Assembly (NCBI RefSeq): GCF_009834365.1
Contig: NZ_CP041348.1
Location: 1 to 64,000, forward strand
Length of the DNA stretch: 64,000 nt
Source: Komagataeibacter xylinus
Lineage (GTDB): Bacteria; Pseudomonadota; Alphaproteobacteria; Acetobacterales; Acetobacteraceae
Direction: 5' to 3'
The notes beneath the pieces are model-generated. The model made no database searches. It had not been told where the DNA came from and saw only the letters and a list, made by a program, of their open reading frames with translations. How positions within the stretch are numbered: position 1 is the first letter of the stretch; every line of letters starts with the position of its first letter. Shown one piece after another: positions 9,519 to 18,297 of this stretch. Position numbers and translations under genes: made by a program.

Positions 9519-12215
9519 TTAAGCAATCCGCGCCAGTGCCGCTTGCAGCCGCACGCGCTCTGCCTGGAACGCCTCCAGCCGCTCGCGGTTTTCTGCCACG
9601 ACTTCCGGCTTGGCGCGGGCGACGAAATCGGCATTGCCCAGCTTGCGCTCGACCTTGGCAATCTCGCCATCCACCTTGGTGCATTCCTTCTCCAGCCGCT
9701 GGCGCTCAACACTCAGGTCAATGATTCCGGCCAGCGGAATGACCAGCGTTGCTTCATCCACCACAAGCTGGGCTGCCCCCTGCGGCATCTCGCCTGCAAG
9801 CGGCTGCACTTCGGACACGCGGGCCATGCGGCCGATCGCTTCCGCCCATTTGGCGGCACGTGCCACGGTGGTGGCAGATGCATCACGCAGCAGCACGGGG
9901 GCGAGGCGCGAAGGCGGCACGTTCATTTCCGAGCGCACGGTGCGGATGGCGGAAATGAAGCGGATCAGCCATTCCATCTCCTCGCGCGCGTCCTTTGCCC
10001 CTTCCAGATGTTCAGGTTGCGGCCAGGGGGCGGTGATGAGCGATCCCTCGCCCCCGAAGCCGAAATGCTGCCACAGCCGGTCGGTCATGAACGGGGTCAC
10101 GGGCTGGAGCAGGCGCAGGATGGTGCCCAGCACATGCGCGGCGACTGCACGGGTCTCGACGGCTTCCGCCGTGTCGCCTGCTGCAAAGACCGGCTTGGCC
10201 AGTTCAAGGAACCAGTCGCAGAAACAGTTCCACACGAAGCGGTAGCAGGCACCCGCATATTCATCGAAGCGGAAGGCTTCCAGCGCCTTGGTGGCGTCTT
10301 CCACCGCCTGCGCCAGTTCAGCCAGAATCCAGCGGCCCAGCGGGGATTTCACTTCGGCTGGGTTGAAGCCCGCCACGGGGGCCACGCCGTTCATCTCGCA
10401 AAAGCGCGCGGCATTCCAGATCTTGGTAATGAAGGAGCGGTATTCCTCCACTTTTTTCGGGCCAAGCTTCACGTCTCGGCCAAGGCCGGTGAGCGAGCAG
10501 ATGCAAAAGCGCATGGCATCCGCGCCGTAGCTGTCGATCATCTCCAGCGGGTCAATGCCGTTGCCCTTGGACTTGGACATCTTCTGCCCGCGCTCGTCAC
10601 GCACCAGCCCGTGGATGAACACCTGCCGGAAAGGCACATCCTTCATGAAGTGCAGGCCCATCATCATCATCCGCGCCACCCAGAAGAAGATGATGTCAAA
10701 CCCCGTGACCAGCACATCGGTGGGGTAGTAACGCGCCAGTTCCGGTGTCTGCTGCGGCCAGCCCAGCGTGGAGAACGGCCACAGGGCGGAGGAGAACCAC
10801 GTGTCGAGCACGTCCTCATCACGCGTAAGCGTGGTGTCCTGCCCGTAATGGGCGCGGGCCTGCGTTGCGGCATCGGCCTCGTCATGGGCGACGAACACAT
10901 GCCCGTCGGGGCCATACCAGGCAGGGATGCGATGCCCCCACCAGAGCTGGCGGCTGATGCACCAGGGCTGGATGTCGCGCATCCAGGCGTAGAAGGTATT
11001 TTCCCACTGCCGGGGCACGAATTCGATCCTGCCGGTTTCCACCGCCTCGATGGCGGGACCGGCGAGGGTCTTGGCATCGCAGTACCACTGGGTGGTCAGG
11101 CGCGGCTCGACCACCGCGCCGCTGCGCTCGGCATGCGGCACCTGATTGGTGTGCGGCTCGATCTTTTCCAGCCATTCCAGCCGCTCGAGCTCGGCCACCA
11201 TGGCCTTGCGCGCCTCATCACGCGGCATGCCTGCCAGCGTGCGCACGAAGGCGGGGTCGGACAGCCCTTCCTCAGCGCGGAGTTCGCCTTCAATCTCGGC
11301 AAGGGTGATGCGGGCTTCCTCATCGAGCACGCTGGGCATGTCGAGCTTGTGGCGACGCCCCACCTCGAAATCGTTGAAGTCATGCGCGGGCGTGATCTTG
11401 ACCGCGCCGCTGCCCTTGGTGGGGTCGGAATGCTCATCGGCCACGACGGGAATACGGCGGCCGGTCAGCGGCAGGATGACGTTCTTGCCCACCAGGTCGG
11501 CAAAGCGCTCGTCATCAGGGTGCACGGCCACGGCCATGTCGCCGAGCATGGTCTCGGGGCGGGTGGTGGCGACCGTGATGGTGCGGCCTGGCTGGCCCTC
11601 CACGGGGTAGCGGATATACCACAGGCTGCCCCGGCTCTCGCGGTTATCGACCTCAAGGTCGGAGATGGCGGAGCGGAAGGCGGGGTCCCAGTTGACGAGG
11701 CGGCGGTCGCGGTAGATCAGTCCCTCACGGTAGAGGGTGACGAACACCTCTTTCACCGCATCGGACAGGCCATCATCCATGGTGAAGCGCTCGCGCTGCC
11801 AGTCGAGCGAGCCGCCAAGGCGGCGGAGCTGCCTGGTGATGCCGCCACCGGACTCGGCCTTCCACTCCCACACGCGCTCGACAAAGGCATCGCGGCCCAT
11901 TTCCTGGCGCGATGTGCCTTCCTTTTGCAGCATGCGCTCGACCACAAGTTGGGTGGCGATGCCCGCATGGTCGGTGCCCGGCTGCCACAGCGTGTCGCGC
12001 CCCTGCATGCGGCGCCAGCGGATGAGCGTGTCCTGCAATGTCATGGTCAGGGCATGACCGATATGCAGCGTGCCCGTAACGTTGGGCGGCGGAATCATGA
12101 TGGTATAGGGCTTTGCCGTGCTGTCGGGCTGTGCGCTGAATGCGCCACTGGCCTCCCACAGGGCATAGAGGGAGGTTTCTGTCCCGGCAGGGGAGAACGA
12201 CTTGTCAAGCATCAC
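9519..12215 (-). CDS. valS: Valyl-tRNA synthetase
   Basis: Charges tRNA-Val. The 898-residue class I synthetase has the HIGH motif as TLHIGHAL near residue 50, the editing domain in the middle, KMSKSKGN near 544 and the C-terminal coiled-coil of ValRS (last 70 residues, rich in Glu/Lys/Arg). Length is usual for bacterial ValRS. It is the last chromosomal gene before the prophage. Confidence 0.97.
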   Translation of the reverse strand: MMLDKSFSPAGTETSLYALWEASGAFSAQPDSTAKPYTIMIPPPNVTGTLHIGHALTMTLQDTLIRWRRMQGRDTLWQPGTDHAGIATQLVVERMLQKEGTSRQEMGRDAFVERVWEWKAESGGGITRQLRRLGGSLDWQRERFTMDDGLSDAVKEVFVTLYREGLIYRDRRLVNWDPAFRSAISDLEVDNRESRGSLWYIRYPVEGQPGRTITVATTRPETMLGDMAVAVHPDDERFADLVGKNVILPLTGRRIPVVADEHSDPTKGSGAVKITPAHDFNDFEVGRRHKLDMPSVLDEEARITLAEIEGELRAEEGLSDPAFVRTLAGMPRDEARKAMVAELERLEWLEKIEPHTNQVPHAERSGAVVEPRLTTQWYCDAKTLAGPAIEAVETGRIEFVPRQWENTFYAWMRDIQPWCISRQLWWGHRIPAWYGPDGHVFVAHDEADAATQARAHYGQDTTLTRDEDVLDTWFSSALWPFSTLGWPQQTPELARYYPTDVLVTGFDIIFFWVARMMMMGLHFMKDVPFRQVFIHGLVRDERGQKMSKSKGNGIDPLEMIDSYGADAMRFCICSLTGLGRDVKLGPKKVEEYRSFITKIWNAARFCEMNGVAPVAGFNPAEVKSPLGRWILAELAQAVEDATKALEAFRFDEYAGACYRFVWNCFCDWFLELAKPVFAAGDTAEAVETRAVAAHVLGTILRLLQPVTPFMTDRLWQHFGFGGEGSLITAPWPQPEHLEGAKDAREEMEWLIRFISAIRTVRSEMNVPPSRLAPVLLRDASATTVARAAKWAEAIGRMARVSEVQPLAGEMPQGAAQLVVDEATLVIPLAGIIDLSVERQRLEKECTKVDGEIAKVERKLGNADFVARAKPEVVAENRERLEAFQAERVRLQAALARIA

Positions 12216-12438
12216 GAAAAACCAGATCCACCATAATCAGACGCAGGGCAGGACAACGCGCCCGGCCATGGGCAGATATACCCCAAACCGGCGCGAAGGG
12301 AACGCCTTGGCCCGTAATCTTTGTGCCGGAACAAATGAGGGGGAGATGCGGCCAGAGGTTTAAAGTATCAAACCACCAGCCCGGTTTACACCGCGCGGGC
12401 CATTACAGGCCCAATCGACCATTATTTTTGGGAAAGCA
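12216..12438. other. Intergenic, no gene seen
   Basis: Stretch between valS and the left prophage end. It must hold the valS promoter. I see no RNA gene, repeat or convincing open frame in it. Confidence 0.5.
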
Positions 12439-12452
12439 TGGAGGTCTGGGCG
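12439..12452. other. attL core
   Basis: TGGAGGTCTGGGCG, identical to 63523-63536. On the minus strand it reads as the last acceptor-stem bases, discriminator and CCA of tRNA-Cys, that is, the tRNA end displaced when the phage integrated. Confidence 0.85.
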
Positions 12453-12514
12453 ACGGACGATCTAATGGCTTAATACCATGATTTTGAACGTTGAAAAATT
12501 GGTAAGGTAGGAGT

Positions 12515-12536
12515 GATACCCCCACCAATACCCCCA
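12515..12536. promoter_or_regulatory. Candidate integrase arm sites, left
   Basis: Two direct copies of ATACCCCCA (12516 and 12528, 12 bp apart), 65-90 bp inside attL. Three more same-orientation copies lie next to the integrase gene at 63368-63408, two of them again 12 bp apart. Confidence 0.55.
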
Positions 12537-12546
12537 AAAAAATTGC

Positions 12547-12765
12547 TTACATCACCGACTCGGAAACCCTCATTTTGTCCACCCATGCCCGCACATCTCC
12601 TTCATCCCAGCGAACGCATTGCGGCCCCAGGCGCACAGGCTTCGGAAATCCGCCCCGCTCCAGTTTTCGATAAAGGGTCCGGGTCGTAATCCGCAGCCGG
12701 TCTGCAACCTCGCGCGCTGTAAGTAGCTGAGCCAGTGCAGGTTCGTTTCTCATGGCTTCACCCAT
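12547..12765 (-). CDS. AlpA/excisionase-like helix-turn-helix protein
   Basis: 72-residue winged-helix protein with the MerR/AlpA pattern: LLTAREVADRLRITTRTLYR recognition region, then KPVRLGPQCVRW. Such proteins act as recombination directionality factors or activators of excision. It lies directly beside attL and the left arm sites while the integrase is at the far end, which suits an excisionase. Start at the ATG behind GGAGG; it overlaps the previous gene's stop by 8 bases. Confidence 0.72.
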   Translation of the reverse strand: MGEAMRNEPALAQLLTAREVADRLRITTRTLYRKLERGGFPKPVRLGPQCVRWDEGDVRAWVDKMRVSESVM

Positions 12766-12928
12766 TCCCCACCTCCACCACACGCCCGCTATCAACGAGC
12801 CGCTGCCAGACTGCGGGCCGGGTCACCACGACCTCCCCGCGGCGGCGCAGGAACACGCGGTCCTGGTTTTGAGCGACCAGTTCCACGGTTTCGGTCAGGT
12901 CGCCTGCTATGCGTAGCGTGTAGGTCAT
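12758..12928 (-). CDS. Small hypothetical phage protein
   Basis: 56-residue product starting MTYTLRIAGDLTETVELV, Val- and Arg-rich with predicted beta content. ATG has a strong AAAGGGAGG site; the start overlaps the methylase stop (ATGA) and its own end overlaps the AlpA-like gene. Consistent coupling on both sides supports it as real. Function unknown. Confidence 0.65.
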   Translation of the reverse strand: MTYTLRIAGDLTETVELVAQNQDRVFLRRRGEVVVTRPAVWQRLVDSGRVVEVGNG

Positions 12929-13437
12929 GCCGCCTCCCTTTCTTTGACTGTAGCCATCATCCCCAAACCCTGATCCTGAGCGCGGCCCATCGCCTGCACG
13001 GCCTGCTGCCCCATGCCGATCAGCACGACGCCATTGCCTGGAGAATTGCCCCGCGTTCCGTCAGGCCGCACAAACTTCGTCTTGCCTCGGGGGAACAACA
13101 GAGCATCGGCGTAGGGCGCAAAGTCATGGAACCATCCCGCACTGGTCAGGGCGTTGACGCAGGCAATGCCGTTCCCGTGCTCCATGAAGCGTCGCAGCCA
13201 CGGCACGACGCCGTTGCGGCCGCCAAAAGGAGGGTTCATCCAGACGAACCCATCCCACGGCGCAGTCAGTCCGTTATCGCTGATTGTCAGGAACCGTCGG
13301 CATGGAACAGACAGAAAGGCGCGGCCTGTTTCTGGCTGAGCCACGTCAAGATCGAAGGTCACACCCAACGCCTCGAAAATTTCCGGCGGTGTGAACCATT
13401 CGTCGGTCTGCCCTGGCGCTGCATGATGAGGCTTCAT
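12925..13437 (-). CDS. Phage N6-adenine DNA methyltransferase
   Basis: 170 residues resembling the phage Dam family (PF05869): DEWFTPPEIFEALG near the start, SAM-site region, and the catalytic motif as NPPFGGRN in WMNPPFGG. Methylation could shield phage DNA from host restriction or tune packaging or transcription. ATG at 13437 has GGGAGG upstream; the frame is open for 13 earlier codons. Overlaps both neighbours. Confidence 0.85.
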   Translation of the reverse strand: MKPHHAAPGQTDEWFTPPEIFEALGVTFDLDVAQPETGRAFLSVPCRRFLTISDNGLTAPWDGFVWMNPPFGGRNGVVPWLRRFMEHGNGIACVNALTSAGWFHDFAPYADALLFPRGKTKFVRPDGTRGNSPGNGVVLIGMGQQAVQAMGRAQDQGLGMMATVKEREAA

Positions 13438-13808
13438 GCCTCCTCCCGCCGCGCGATCTCGCGCTGGATATACCACTCGGCCTTCTTCAGATCCTCGAGC
13501 GCATTACCCTTCTCATCGGCGCGCCAGATGTATTTCAGGGCATTGCCAAGGTTGAAGGACATGTGCTCGACCACCTGGATGCATTCGATGCCGGATGGGT
13601 GAGCGTTGTAGTGGCGGGGATGGTTGACAGAACTTGCGGCCTCCTCAATGACGGCAAATCCCCCGGACACACTGTCATACCCGCTTTTCCAATCGTTCTC
13701 CGCGAATGTAATGCCACCAGACTGAAGCAGGTCGGCAGGCACTTCACGCGGCGCCCCACGCTCAGCCGCCCGGCGGCCGCGCTGGTAGGGAGTGTGTGTT
13801 TCGGTCAA
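13434..13808 (-). CDS. DUF3310 domain protein
   Basis: 124 residues. The C-terminal half (VNHPRHYN, GIECIQVVEHMSFNLGNA, LKYIWRADEKGN) is the DUF3310 signature seen in many phages, sometimes annotated as nucleotide kinase. Starts at TTG overlapping the thyX stop, with GGAGG seven bases upstream. Proximity to thyX suggests a link to nucleotide supply. Confidence 0.8.
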   Translation of the reverse strand: MTETHTPYQRGRRAAERGAPREVPADLLQSGGITFAENDWKSGYDSVSGGFAVIEEAASSVNHPRHYNAHPSGIECIQVVEHMSFNLGNALKYIWRADEKGNALEDLKKAEWYIQREIARREEA

Positions 13809-14470
13809 TTTTCGTCCTCCCGGCTCGGGATCAGGTCGGCAATGTCGGGGAACTGCTCGCGCAGGATGTCAGCCACGTCGAAGGCAATTTCCCGGTGCTC
13901 TTTCTGGGTTTTCCGCTCGCACCGCAGCGCGCAGTAGTGCATCCATGACCGCAGCGTTCCGGCCATGTAGAGGCGCGAGGGTGTCATGCCCTCGGGCAGC
14001 ACGGCTCGGGCCACCTCTTTGGCAATGCCATGCTCAAGCGCCCAGCTATAGGCGTCGTCAGCCGCGATGTTGACGCGGGCCTGCATATCCTCCCATCCAC
14101 GGGCCAATTCCGCATCATCCGTCTCGATGCTGTTCTGCCGGTCCTTTCGGTCCTGCAGCCGCGCCTCACGGAACACAGCTATATCATCCACCACCGCATA
14201 GCGCTGGGAGAACTCCTGAAACGAGAATGACCGGTGCCGCAGGATCTGGCGCGCAATGTCGCGCGTGGTCTCGATCTCCATGGTCAGGGAGATCATTTCC
14301 AGCGGCGACCATTCCTTGCGCTCGACCAGAAACCGCAGCAGCTTCGGCCCGGTCTCGTGGTTCATCTGGTTGGCCGTGCTGGACACGCGGGCGCAGTAGG
14401 CGAGAAGTTGGGCCGCGGTATCGACGCCTGGCACCACAGACTTCGTGATGCCTGTCAGGGTTACGGTCAT
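13805..14470 (-). CDS. thyX: FAD-dependent thymidylate synthase ThyX
   Basis: Makes dTMP from dUMP using FAD and methylenetetrahydrofolate. The ThyX signature RHRxxSxxxxSxR appears as RHRSFSFQEFSQR at about 78-90, and the C-terminal substrate region RSWMHYCALRC is present. 221 residues from the ATG behind GGAGG; upstream codons are open but not family-like. Phage copies raise the dTTP pool for replication. Confidence 0.93.
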   Translation of the reverse strand: MTVTLTGITKSVVPGVDTAAQLLAYCARVSSTANQMNHETGPKLLRFLVERKEWSPLEMISLTMEIETTRDIARQILRHRSFSFQEFSQRYAVVDDIAVFREARLQDRKDRQNSIETDDAELARGWEDMQARVNIAADDAYSWALEHGIAKEVARAVLPEGMTPSRLYMAGTLRSWMHYCALRCERKTQKEHREIAFDVADILREQFPDIADLIPSREDEN

Positions 14471-14706
14471 GCGACCCTCCAAAACCGATATCCGGTCTCT
14501 GTTTTGCGGTAGGCATATTTGCGGGCCGGATGCTTCATCCGCACCCGCTTTGCCGTGTTGTTCCATGTCTTGAGCTCGCGCGCGGAGATGGAAAAGCTAT
14601 CGCCCAAATCCATGTCCAACATCAGGTTGTAGCGTGGGCCGGTGCTTTTGGTCTGGATCGAGGGCATCGGTACGCCTTTTTCGATGGTGGGAAGGGCTTC
14701 AACCAT
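14467..14706 (-). CDS. Hypothetical protein
   Basis: 79-residue basic protein with conserved-looking middle (RYNLMLDMDLGDSFSIS) and C-terminal YAYRKTETGYRFWRVA. Unrecognised family. ATG at 14706 follows GGGGAG; overlaps thyX by four bases. Confidence 0.65.
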   Translation of the reverse strand: MVEALPTIEKGVPMPSIQTKSTGPRYNLMLDMDLGDSFSISARELKTWNNTAKRVRMKHPARKYAYRKTETGYRFWRVA

Positions 14707-15007
14707 TGCCGTTCTCCCCATTCATGGCGGCGTCAATGGCTGCGCGAAGATCGGTCATTTTCTGTTCGGGCTTTCGGTCACGGACTGGACCGAAACCGGG
14801 AATGCCCCAAAAGCATCCCGTATTGTTTGCCGCCCATATGAACCGAGCAGCATCCCGCCCCATCTCCGCGCGCTCCAGTTCGCGGCCGCGCTGGATGGCT
14901 TCGTCGATGTGTCGCTCAGCCTCGGGCTTAGCTTTATCACGAAACCGGAACCCAGCTTCATAGAACACTTCTGTCAATTCTATAATCTGTTCTTCCCGAC
15001 TTCTCAC
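14699..15007 (-). CDS. Hypothetical protein
   Basis: 102 residues, GTG start overlapping the previous stop (GTGA). Charged helical N-terminus (EEQIIELTEVFYEAGFRFRD) and an Ala-rich C-terminus. No family recognised. Confidence 0.65.
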   Translation of the reverse strand: MRSREEQIIELTEVFYEAGFRFRDKAKPEAERHIDEAIQRGRELERAEMGRDAARFIWAANNTGCFWGIPGFGPVRDRKPEQKMTDLRAAIDAAMNGENGNG

Positions 15008-15378
15008 GACTTCTTCCCTTCGTCGTCGGTTAGGGTGCGGATGGCGGCAATAGCCGTGTGAATACCTAGATTAAAAGCCGCTTGGTTCTCCCCAAGATCG
15101 ACCTTCATTTCCTGCTGACTAACAGCCGCGATTGCCCGCTCCCGCTCATCCTTCCGCATCTGCGCGAGTTCGGATGGGCTTAAGCACAAGCCGCGATAAT
15201 GGAAGATTCCAGAGACGGATTTTGGGTCAATCACACTCCACGCCCCGATCATCCATACCCTTTCGCGGCCAGACCAATAACCCGGTGCGAGGGCCTCTCT
15301 TGCTGCCAGTTTATCATTCAGCCAGTGCCACCCACTCCGCTCCGGCTGATCTGGCAGGCCGTTCCAGGGGGTGGTCAT
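15004..15378 (-). CDS. Hypothetical protein
   Basis: 124 residues beginning MTTPWNGLPDQPERSGWHWL, Trp-rich N-terminal half (probable beta domain of a kind often seen in phage accessory proteins) and a helical C-terminus. ATGA overlap on the upstream side. Function unknown. Confidence 0.65.
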   Translation of the reverse strand: MTTPWNGLPDQPERSGWHWLNDKLAAREALAPGYWSGRERVWMIGAWSVIDPKSVSGIFHYRGLCLSPSELAQMRKDERERAIAAVSQQEMKVDLGENQAAFNLGIHTAIAAIRTLTDDEGKKS

Positions 15379-15560
15379 GAGTTCACCATCCTGCCAATCT
15401 GCTCCGGCGTTTCATCGACCAGTATTGTCCATCCCCCGACAAATACGATTTGTGTTGAAAGGCTCAGTTTCTGGATCGCACATGCATTCTCCAGATTTAC
15501 GAATACCTTTTTGTCTGCCCCTTTTTCAGGAAGGGCCATATGCAGCGCTACAACCCTCAT
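15375..15560 (-). CDS. Small hypothetical protein
   Basis: 61 residues with alternating hydrophobic strands (VFVNLENACAIQKLS, IVFVGGWTILVDE). GGAGCGGCGGG precedes the ATG; overlaps both neighbours by four bases. Confidence 0.6.
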   Translation of the reverse strand: MRVVALHMALPEKGADKKVFVNLENACAIQKLSLSTQIVFVGGWTILVDETPEQIGRMVNS

Positions 15561-16123
15561 CCCGCCGCTCCTTCGTTGAGGGCTGCGGTGACCAGTTCAT
15601 AGATTTTTCGACGTGCCGTGTCTTTTGGCTCAAAACTGCCATCCGAAAGGTTCTGCACCTCGCCTAAAACGTAAATTAGTTCCTTGATAACAGCATCCTT
15701 CTCAGCCGCCACACGGGCAACCTGCGCTTCCATGTCGGTGCGGTGGACCATTTCAGGTAGTTCCGAACAAACGCGCTCTAGGGCTTGATCCCATCCATAC
15801 CCCATGGCTTCATATCGGTCAGTTATGCCGCGATCTTCTAGTCCGCAGCCCATACCCTGATCGTGGTATTCTGGCATATATTCGGACAGATCAACCGTCT
15901 CCACATCCGCGCACGGCGGGATGGGGGTGCCGATGGCAAGAATGGATGCCTCCATCGCGGAACCTTTTCTTCCGGGCTTGTATGGCGCTCCATAGGCCAC
16001 CATTCTCTGCTCATCAGTCAACGGCAACCGCACCATCACAAACTGTTCTTCGTTCTTCATAATCATATCTTCCAAATCAACCTGCCGCACATCAGGGATC
16101 AGTTCGTTTTCAGAACTGCACAT
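15557..16123 (-). CDS. Hypothetical protein
   Basis: 188 residues, acidic, with a helical C-terminus (VARVAAEKDAVIKELIYVLGEVQNL). No family recognised. The ATG at 16123 follows GGGGG; a longer frame exists but overlaps the upstream gene more deeply. Confidence 0.65.
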   Translation of the reverse strand: MCSSENELIPDVRQVDLEDMIMKNEEQFVMVRLPLTDEQRMVAYGAPYKPGRKGSAMEASILAIGTPIPPCADVETVDLSEYMPEYHDQGMGCGLEDRGITDRYEAMGYGWDQALERVCSELPEMVHRTDMEAQVARVAAEKDAVIKELIYVLGEVQNLSDGSFEPKDTARRKIYELVTAALNEGAAG

Positions 16124-16316
16124 TGTCAGCCCCCACGATCTGGTCGAACGCGGCCCACGGCTCAACCCCGTTAGCGCGGGCGATCTGGAGCCTCTCGTGC
16201 TGCCGGCTGGTGAGGGGCGCAGAATTATGCGCCCGCATGTGAAGCTCGACCTGTTCCATCCACGATGTGGTTCGGGTCAGGTGTTCGGGTTCGGCGGCGT
16301 CGGATAGCTGGGTCAT
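16110..16316 (-). CDS. Small hypothetical protein
   Basis: 68 residues, helical (SRQHERLQIARANGVEPWAA). Starts at an ATGA overlap with bet and ends inside the start of the next gene. Possibly a small regulatory partner of Bet; no direct evidence. Confidence 0.6.
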   Translation of the reverse strand: MTQLSDAAEPEHLTRTTSWMEQVELHMRAHNSAPLTSRQHERLQIARANGVEPWAAFDQIVGADNVQF

Positions 16317-17197
16317 GCTACCGGCTCCTCAACCGGCGCCTCGGACATTTCTTCGGCGCGCTGCTGCACGGCTCTCTGAAGCACGCCAGACCGCTCAGCC
16401 ATCATGCCCTGCACATGCTCGATTGTGCCCTGATCGATGGGGCGACCGGCATCGGCGGCTTTGTCGATGGTTTCCGACCACTTCTTCCAGAGTGCATCGA
16501 CGCAGGCCGTATCGCGGCAGTTGGTCAGGCGCGCGTCAAAAAACGCGATGTAGTCAACCGGGCGCTGCTCCTGCTCGACGCGGCGCGGCTGGGGCGTTAC
16601 GTCGATGGTTCCTCCAGCAAAATCTTTGCCAGACATTTCATCATCCGTATTGGTGCCCCCAGTCTGTTCTGGGAATGCCATGCGCAGGGCCTGGGCCTCG
16701 GTGCATTTTGCAAGCTGCCCATAAGCCCGCTTCTTCCACATGGCGTTAGGTGCCTGCGTATCGCGTTTGGCGGTTGCATAGTTCTCCAGCCAGAACTCTT
16801 TCGCCGTGAACTCACAAATCTTGCCATGCACAAAGCGGCGCACCGTCACCCGGCACCATGACGGAAACGTCACCTCTATGCCACCCAAAGTCATGGACTT
16901 GTCTGGGCCAAACTCCGGCTCCGACTTCCCGACGTATTCGCCCGTGCGGGCCGCTTCAGTGCGATACAGGGCAATTCCCGGCATGATCACATCAACCATG
17001 CGCCCGGCGTCTTTGTTCCAGATGGGAACGATATGAACGGGCTTCTTCATCACATCTAGACCAGCGGCCCGGCAGTAGCCCATCACCATCATTACAGATG
17101 CATCTGCTGCACCTGGGTAAAGGCTATTCTTGAGAACATCCATCAGTTCACGTTCCGTGACCTGATTGCCATTCTGGGTGGTTACCACTGCGTTCAT
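16313..17197 (-). CDS. bet: Phage recombinase Bet (RecT family)
   Basis: Single-strand annealing protein used in phage recombination and replication repair. The 294-residue protein has the RecT/Bet core: YPGAADASVMMVMGYCRAAG, KPVHIVPIWNKDAGR, a YRTEAARTGEY block and WKKRAYGQLAKCTEAQALR. The last 90 residues are an unconserved tail. Next to a Gp157-like gene, a frequent pairing. No exonuclease of the Exo or YqaJ type is visible alongside, which is unusual for a Red-like pair. Confidence 0.9.
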   Translation of the reverse strand: MNAVVTTQNGNQVTERELMDVLKNSLYPGAADASVMMVMGYCRAAGLDVMKKPVHIVPIWNKDAGRMVDVIMPGIALYRTEAARTGEYVGKSEPEFGPDKSMTLGGIEVTFPSWCRVTVRRFVHGKICEFTAKEFWLENYATAKRDTQAPNAMWKKRAYGQLAKCTEAQALRMAFPEQTGGTNTDDEMSGKDFAGGTIDVTPQPRRVEQEQRPVDYIAFFDARLTNCRDTACVDALWKKWSETIDKAADAGRPIDQGTIEHVQGMMAERSGVLQRAVQQRAEEMSEAPVEEPVA

Positions 17198-17661
17198 GCT
17201 GCAATTCCTTTCTTGCCACGGATCACGAGGCGCATCGCGCCGCCGTTGCTCAACGTGGCTCCGTCAATTCTCTGGCCCTTTTTCAGGGCTTTGGTCAGTT
17301 CAGTGCGGTTCAGCTTATCGGGCTGCAACTCAAACAGGTCGGGGCGCGCGGCACGCAGGGCTTTTTCATCCGTCACGGTCGCGGTCTGGGGTGACGCGGC
17401 CAGACTTCCGGTGAAGTGCTCGCTCTCGAAGGCGAGAACGCCAGCTTCTTCCATCTCGCCAGCAAGCGCTTTCCGCAACGCTGCCGCCTGCGCCTTCGCC
17501 TCTTTCTCCCAAATCTCCAGCATGGCGATCTGCTCGAGCGCGATCTGGTCCATGTTCGCGCTGGGCGCTTTGGAGGCTGTGCGTGAGGCGTTGAACGCCT
17601 TGATGGCTGGGGCGACCTGCTCGACGTAGATCCGGTCCATAAGGGTGGAGAGGTCCGCCAT
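17194..17661 (-). CDS. Siphovirus Gp157-like protein
   Basis: 155 residues with a long helical N-terminal half (LEQIAMLEIWEKEAKAQAAALRKAL) and a C-terminal domain ending LNRTELTKALKKGQRIDGATL, the pattern of the Gp157 family found beside phage recombinases and thought to confer or modulate recombination or resistance functions. Start at the ATG of a TGATG overlap. Confidence 0.75.
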   Translation of the reverse strand: MADLSTLMDRIYVEQVAPAIKAFNASRTASKAPSANMDQIALEQIAMLEIWEKEAKAQAAALRKALAGEMEEAGVLAFESEHFTGSLAASPQTATVTDEKALRAARPDLFELQPDKLNRTELTKALKKGQRIDGATLSNGGAMRLVIRGKKGIAA

Positions 17662-17840
17662 CACACGCCCCCCTCAACAAACGCCACCCGCTGTCCACCT
17701 GGCAGCCACAGCGCGCTGTAATCGGGGAGAGGGCACGCGGGGATGCGCAGGTCATCCACCGGCTGCACCTTGCTTTCCCATTCCCCGCCATACTGCCGGG
17801 CAAGCCCGGCGATCAGGGAGCGCCTCTGTTCGTGCGTCAC
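17661..17840 (-). CDS. Small hypothetical protein, GTG start
   Basis: 59 residues beginning (V)THEQRRSLIAGLARQYGG. The GTG at 17840 overlaps the stop of the tiny gene upstream (GTGA) and has GGAGG eight bases before it. A longer frame upstream encodes low-complexity Pro/Arg sequence and is probably not translated. Confidence 0.55.
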   Translation of the reverse strand: MTHEQRRSLIAGLARQYGGEWESKVQPVDDLRIPACPLPDYSALWLPGGQRVAFVEGGV

Positions 17841-17929
17841 AGCCCCCGCCTCCCCAAATGGGCAGGCACAGGCCGCCGGTTGACGCGCACGCGGGCGTAT
17901 TGGTGGGATGTGAGGGGGAAGGCGTTCAT
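17837..17929 (-). CDS. Tiny basic protein (30 residues)
   Basis: Arg-rich product beginning MNAFPLTSHQYARVRVNRR. ATG overlaps the preceding stop (ATGA) and its own TGA overlaps the next GTG. Placed here because it fills the coupling chain; too short for homology judgement. Confidence 0.4.
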   Translation of the reverse strand: MNAFPLTSHQYARVRVNRRPVPAHLGRRGL

Positions 17930-18219
17930 TCTGCGGCCTCCAGATGGAGGGCACGAGAGCCGCGCCATTCGTCCTCAAGTCTACACAGGCCCTGATCCAG
18001 CCGTGCCATCTCGCCTTTCACTTCATCAATACTGTCCGTAAGGAACGCGACCGTATCCGACACCTGTCCGCCAAACACCTGCCGCGCTTCATAGAGGCAG
18101 TCCTCCAGCGACTTCTTCAGCTTTTCGGCGCGCTGTGCCTTACGAGCCAGAACCGTGTTCTGTTCCTGAAACCGACGATCAATATCAGCCTGCGAACAAC
18201 CATCAGGAAGATTACACAT
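17926..18219 (-). CDS. Coiled-coil hypothetical protein
   Basis: 97 residues, strongly helical with heptad-like runs (DRRFQEQNTVLARKAQRAEK, DSIDEVKGEMARLDQGLCRL). ATG at 18219 follows AAGGA by seven bases. Function unknown. Confidence 0.6.
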   Translation of the reverse strand: MCNLPDGCSQADIDRRFQEQNTVLARKAQRAEKLKKSLEDCLYEARQVFGGQVSDTVAFLTDSIDEVKGEMARLDQGLCRLEDEWRGSRALHLEAAE

Positions 18220-18297
18220 AATCAATTCCTTTATTTCATGAATACTTAGCCAACTCGGCCAGACTGCCGGGACCGCAATCCCGGTGGCCTGGGCGTG

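Noticed and set aside
9366-12236. Very long plus-strand open frame opposite valS
   Set aside because: A high-GC shadow of valS with no recognisable domains, while the minus frame is a complete ValRS.
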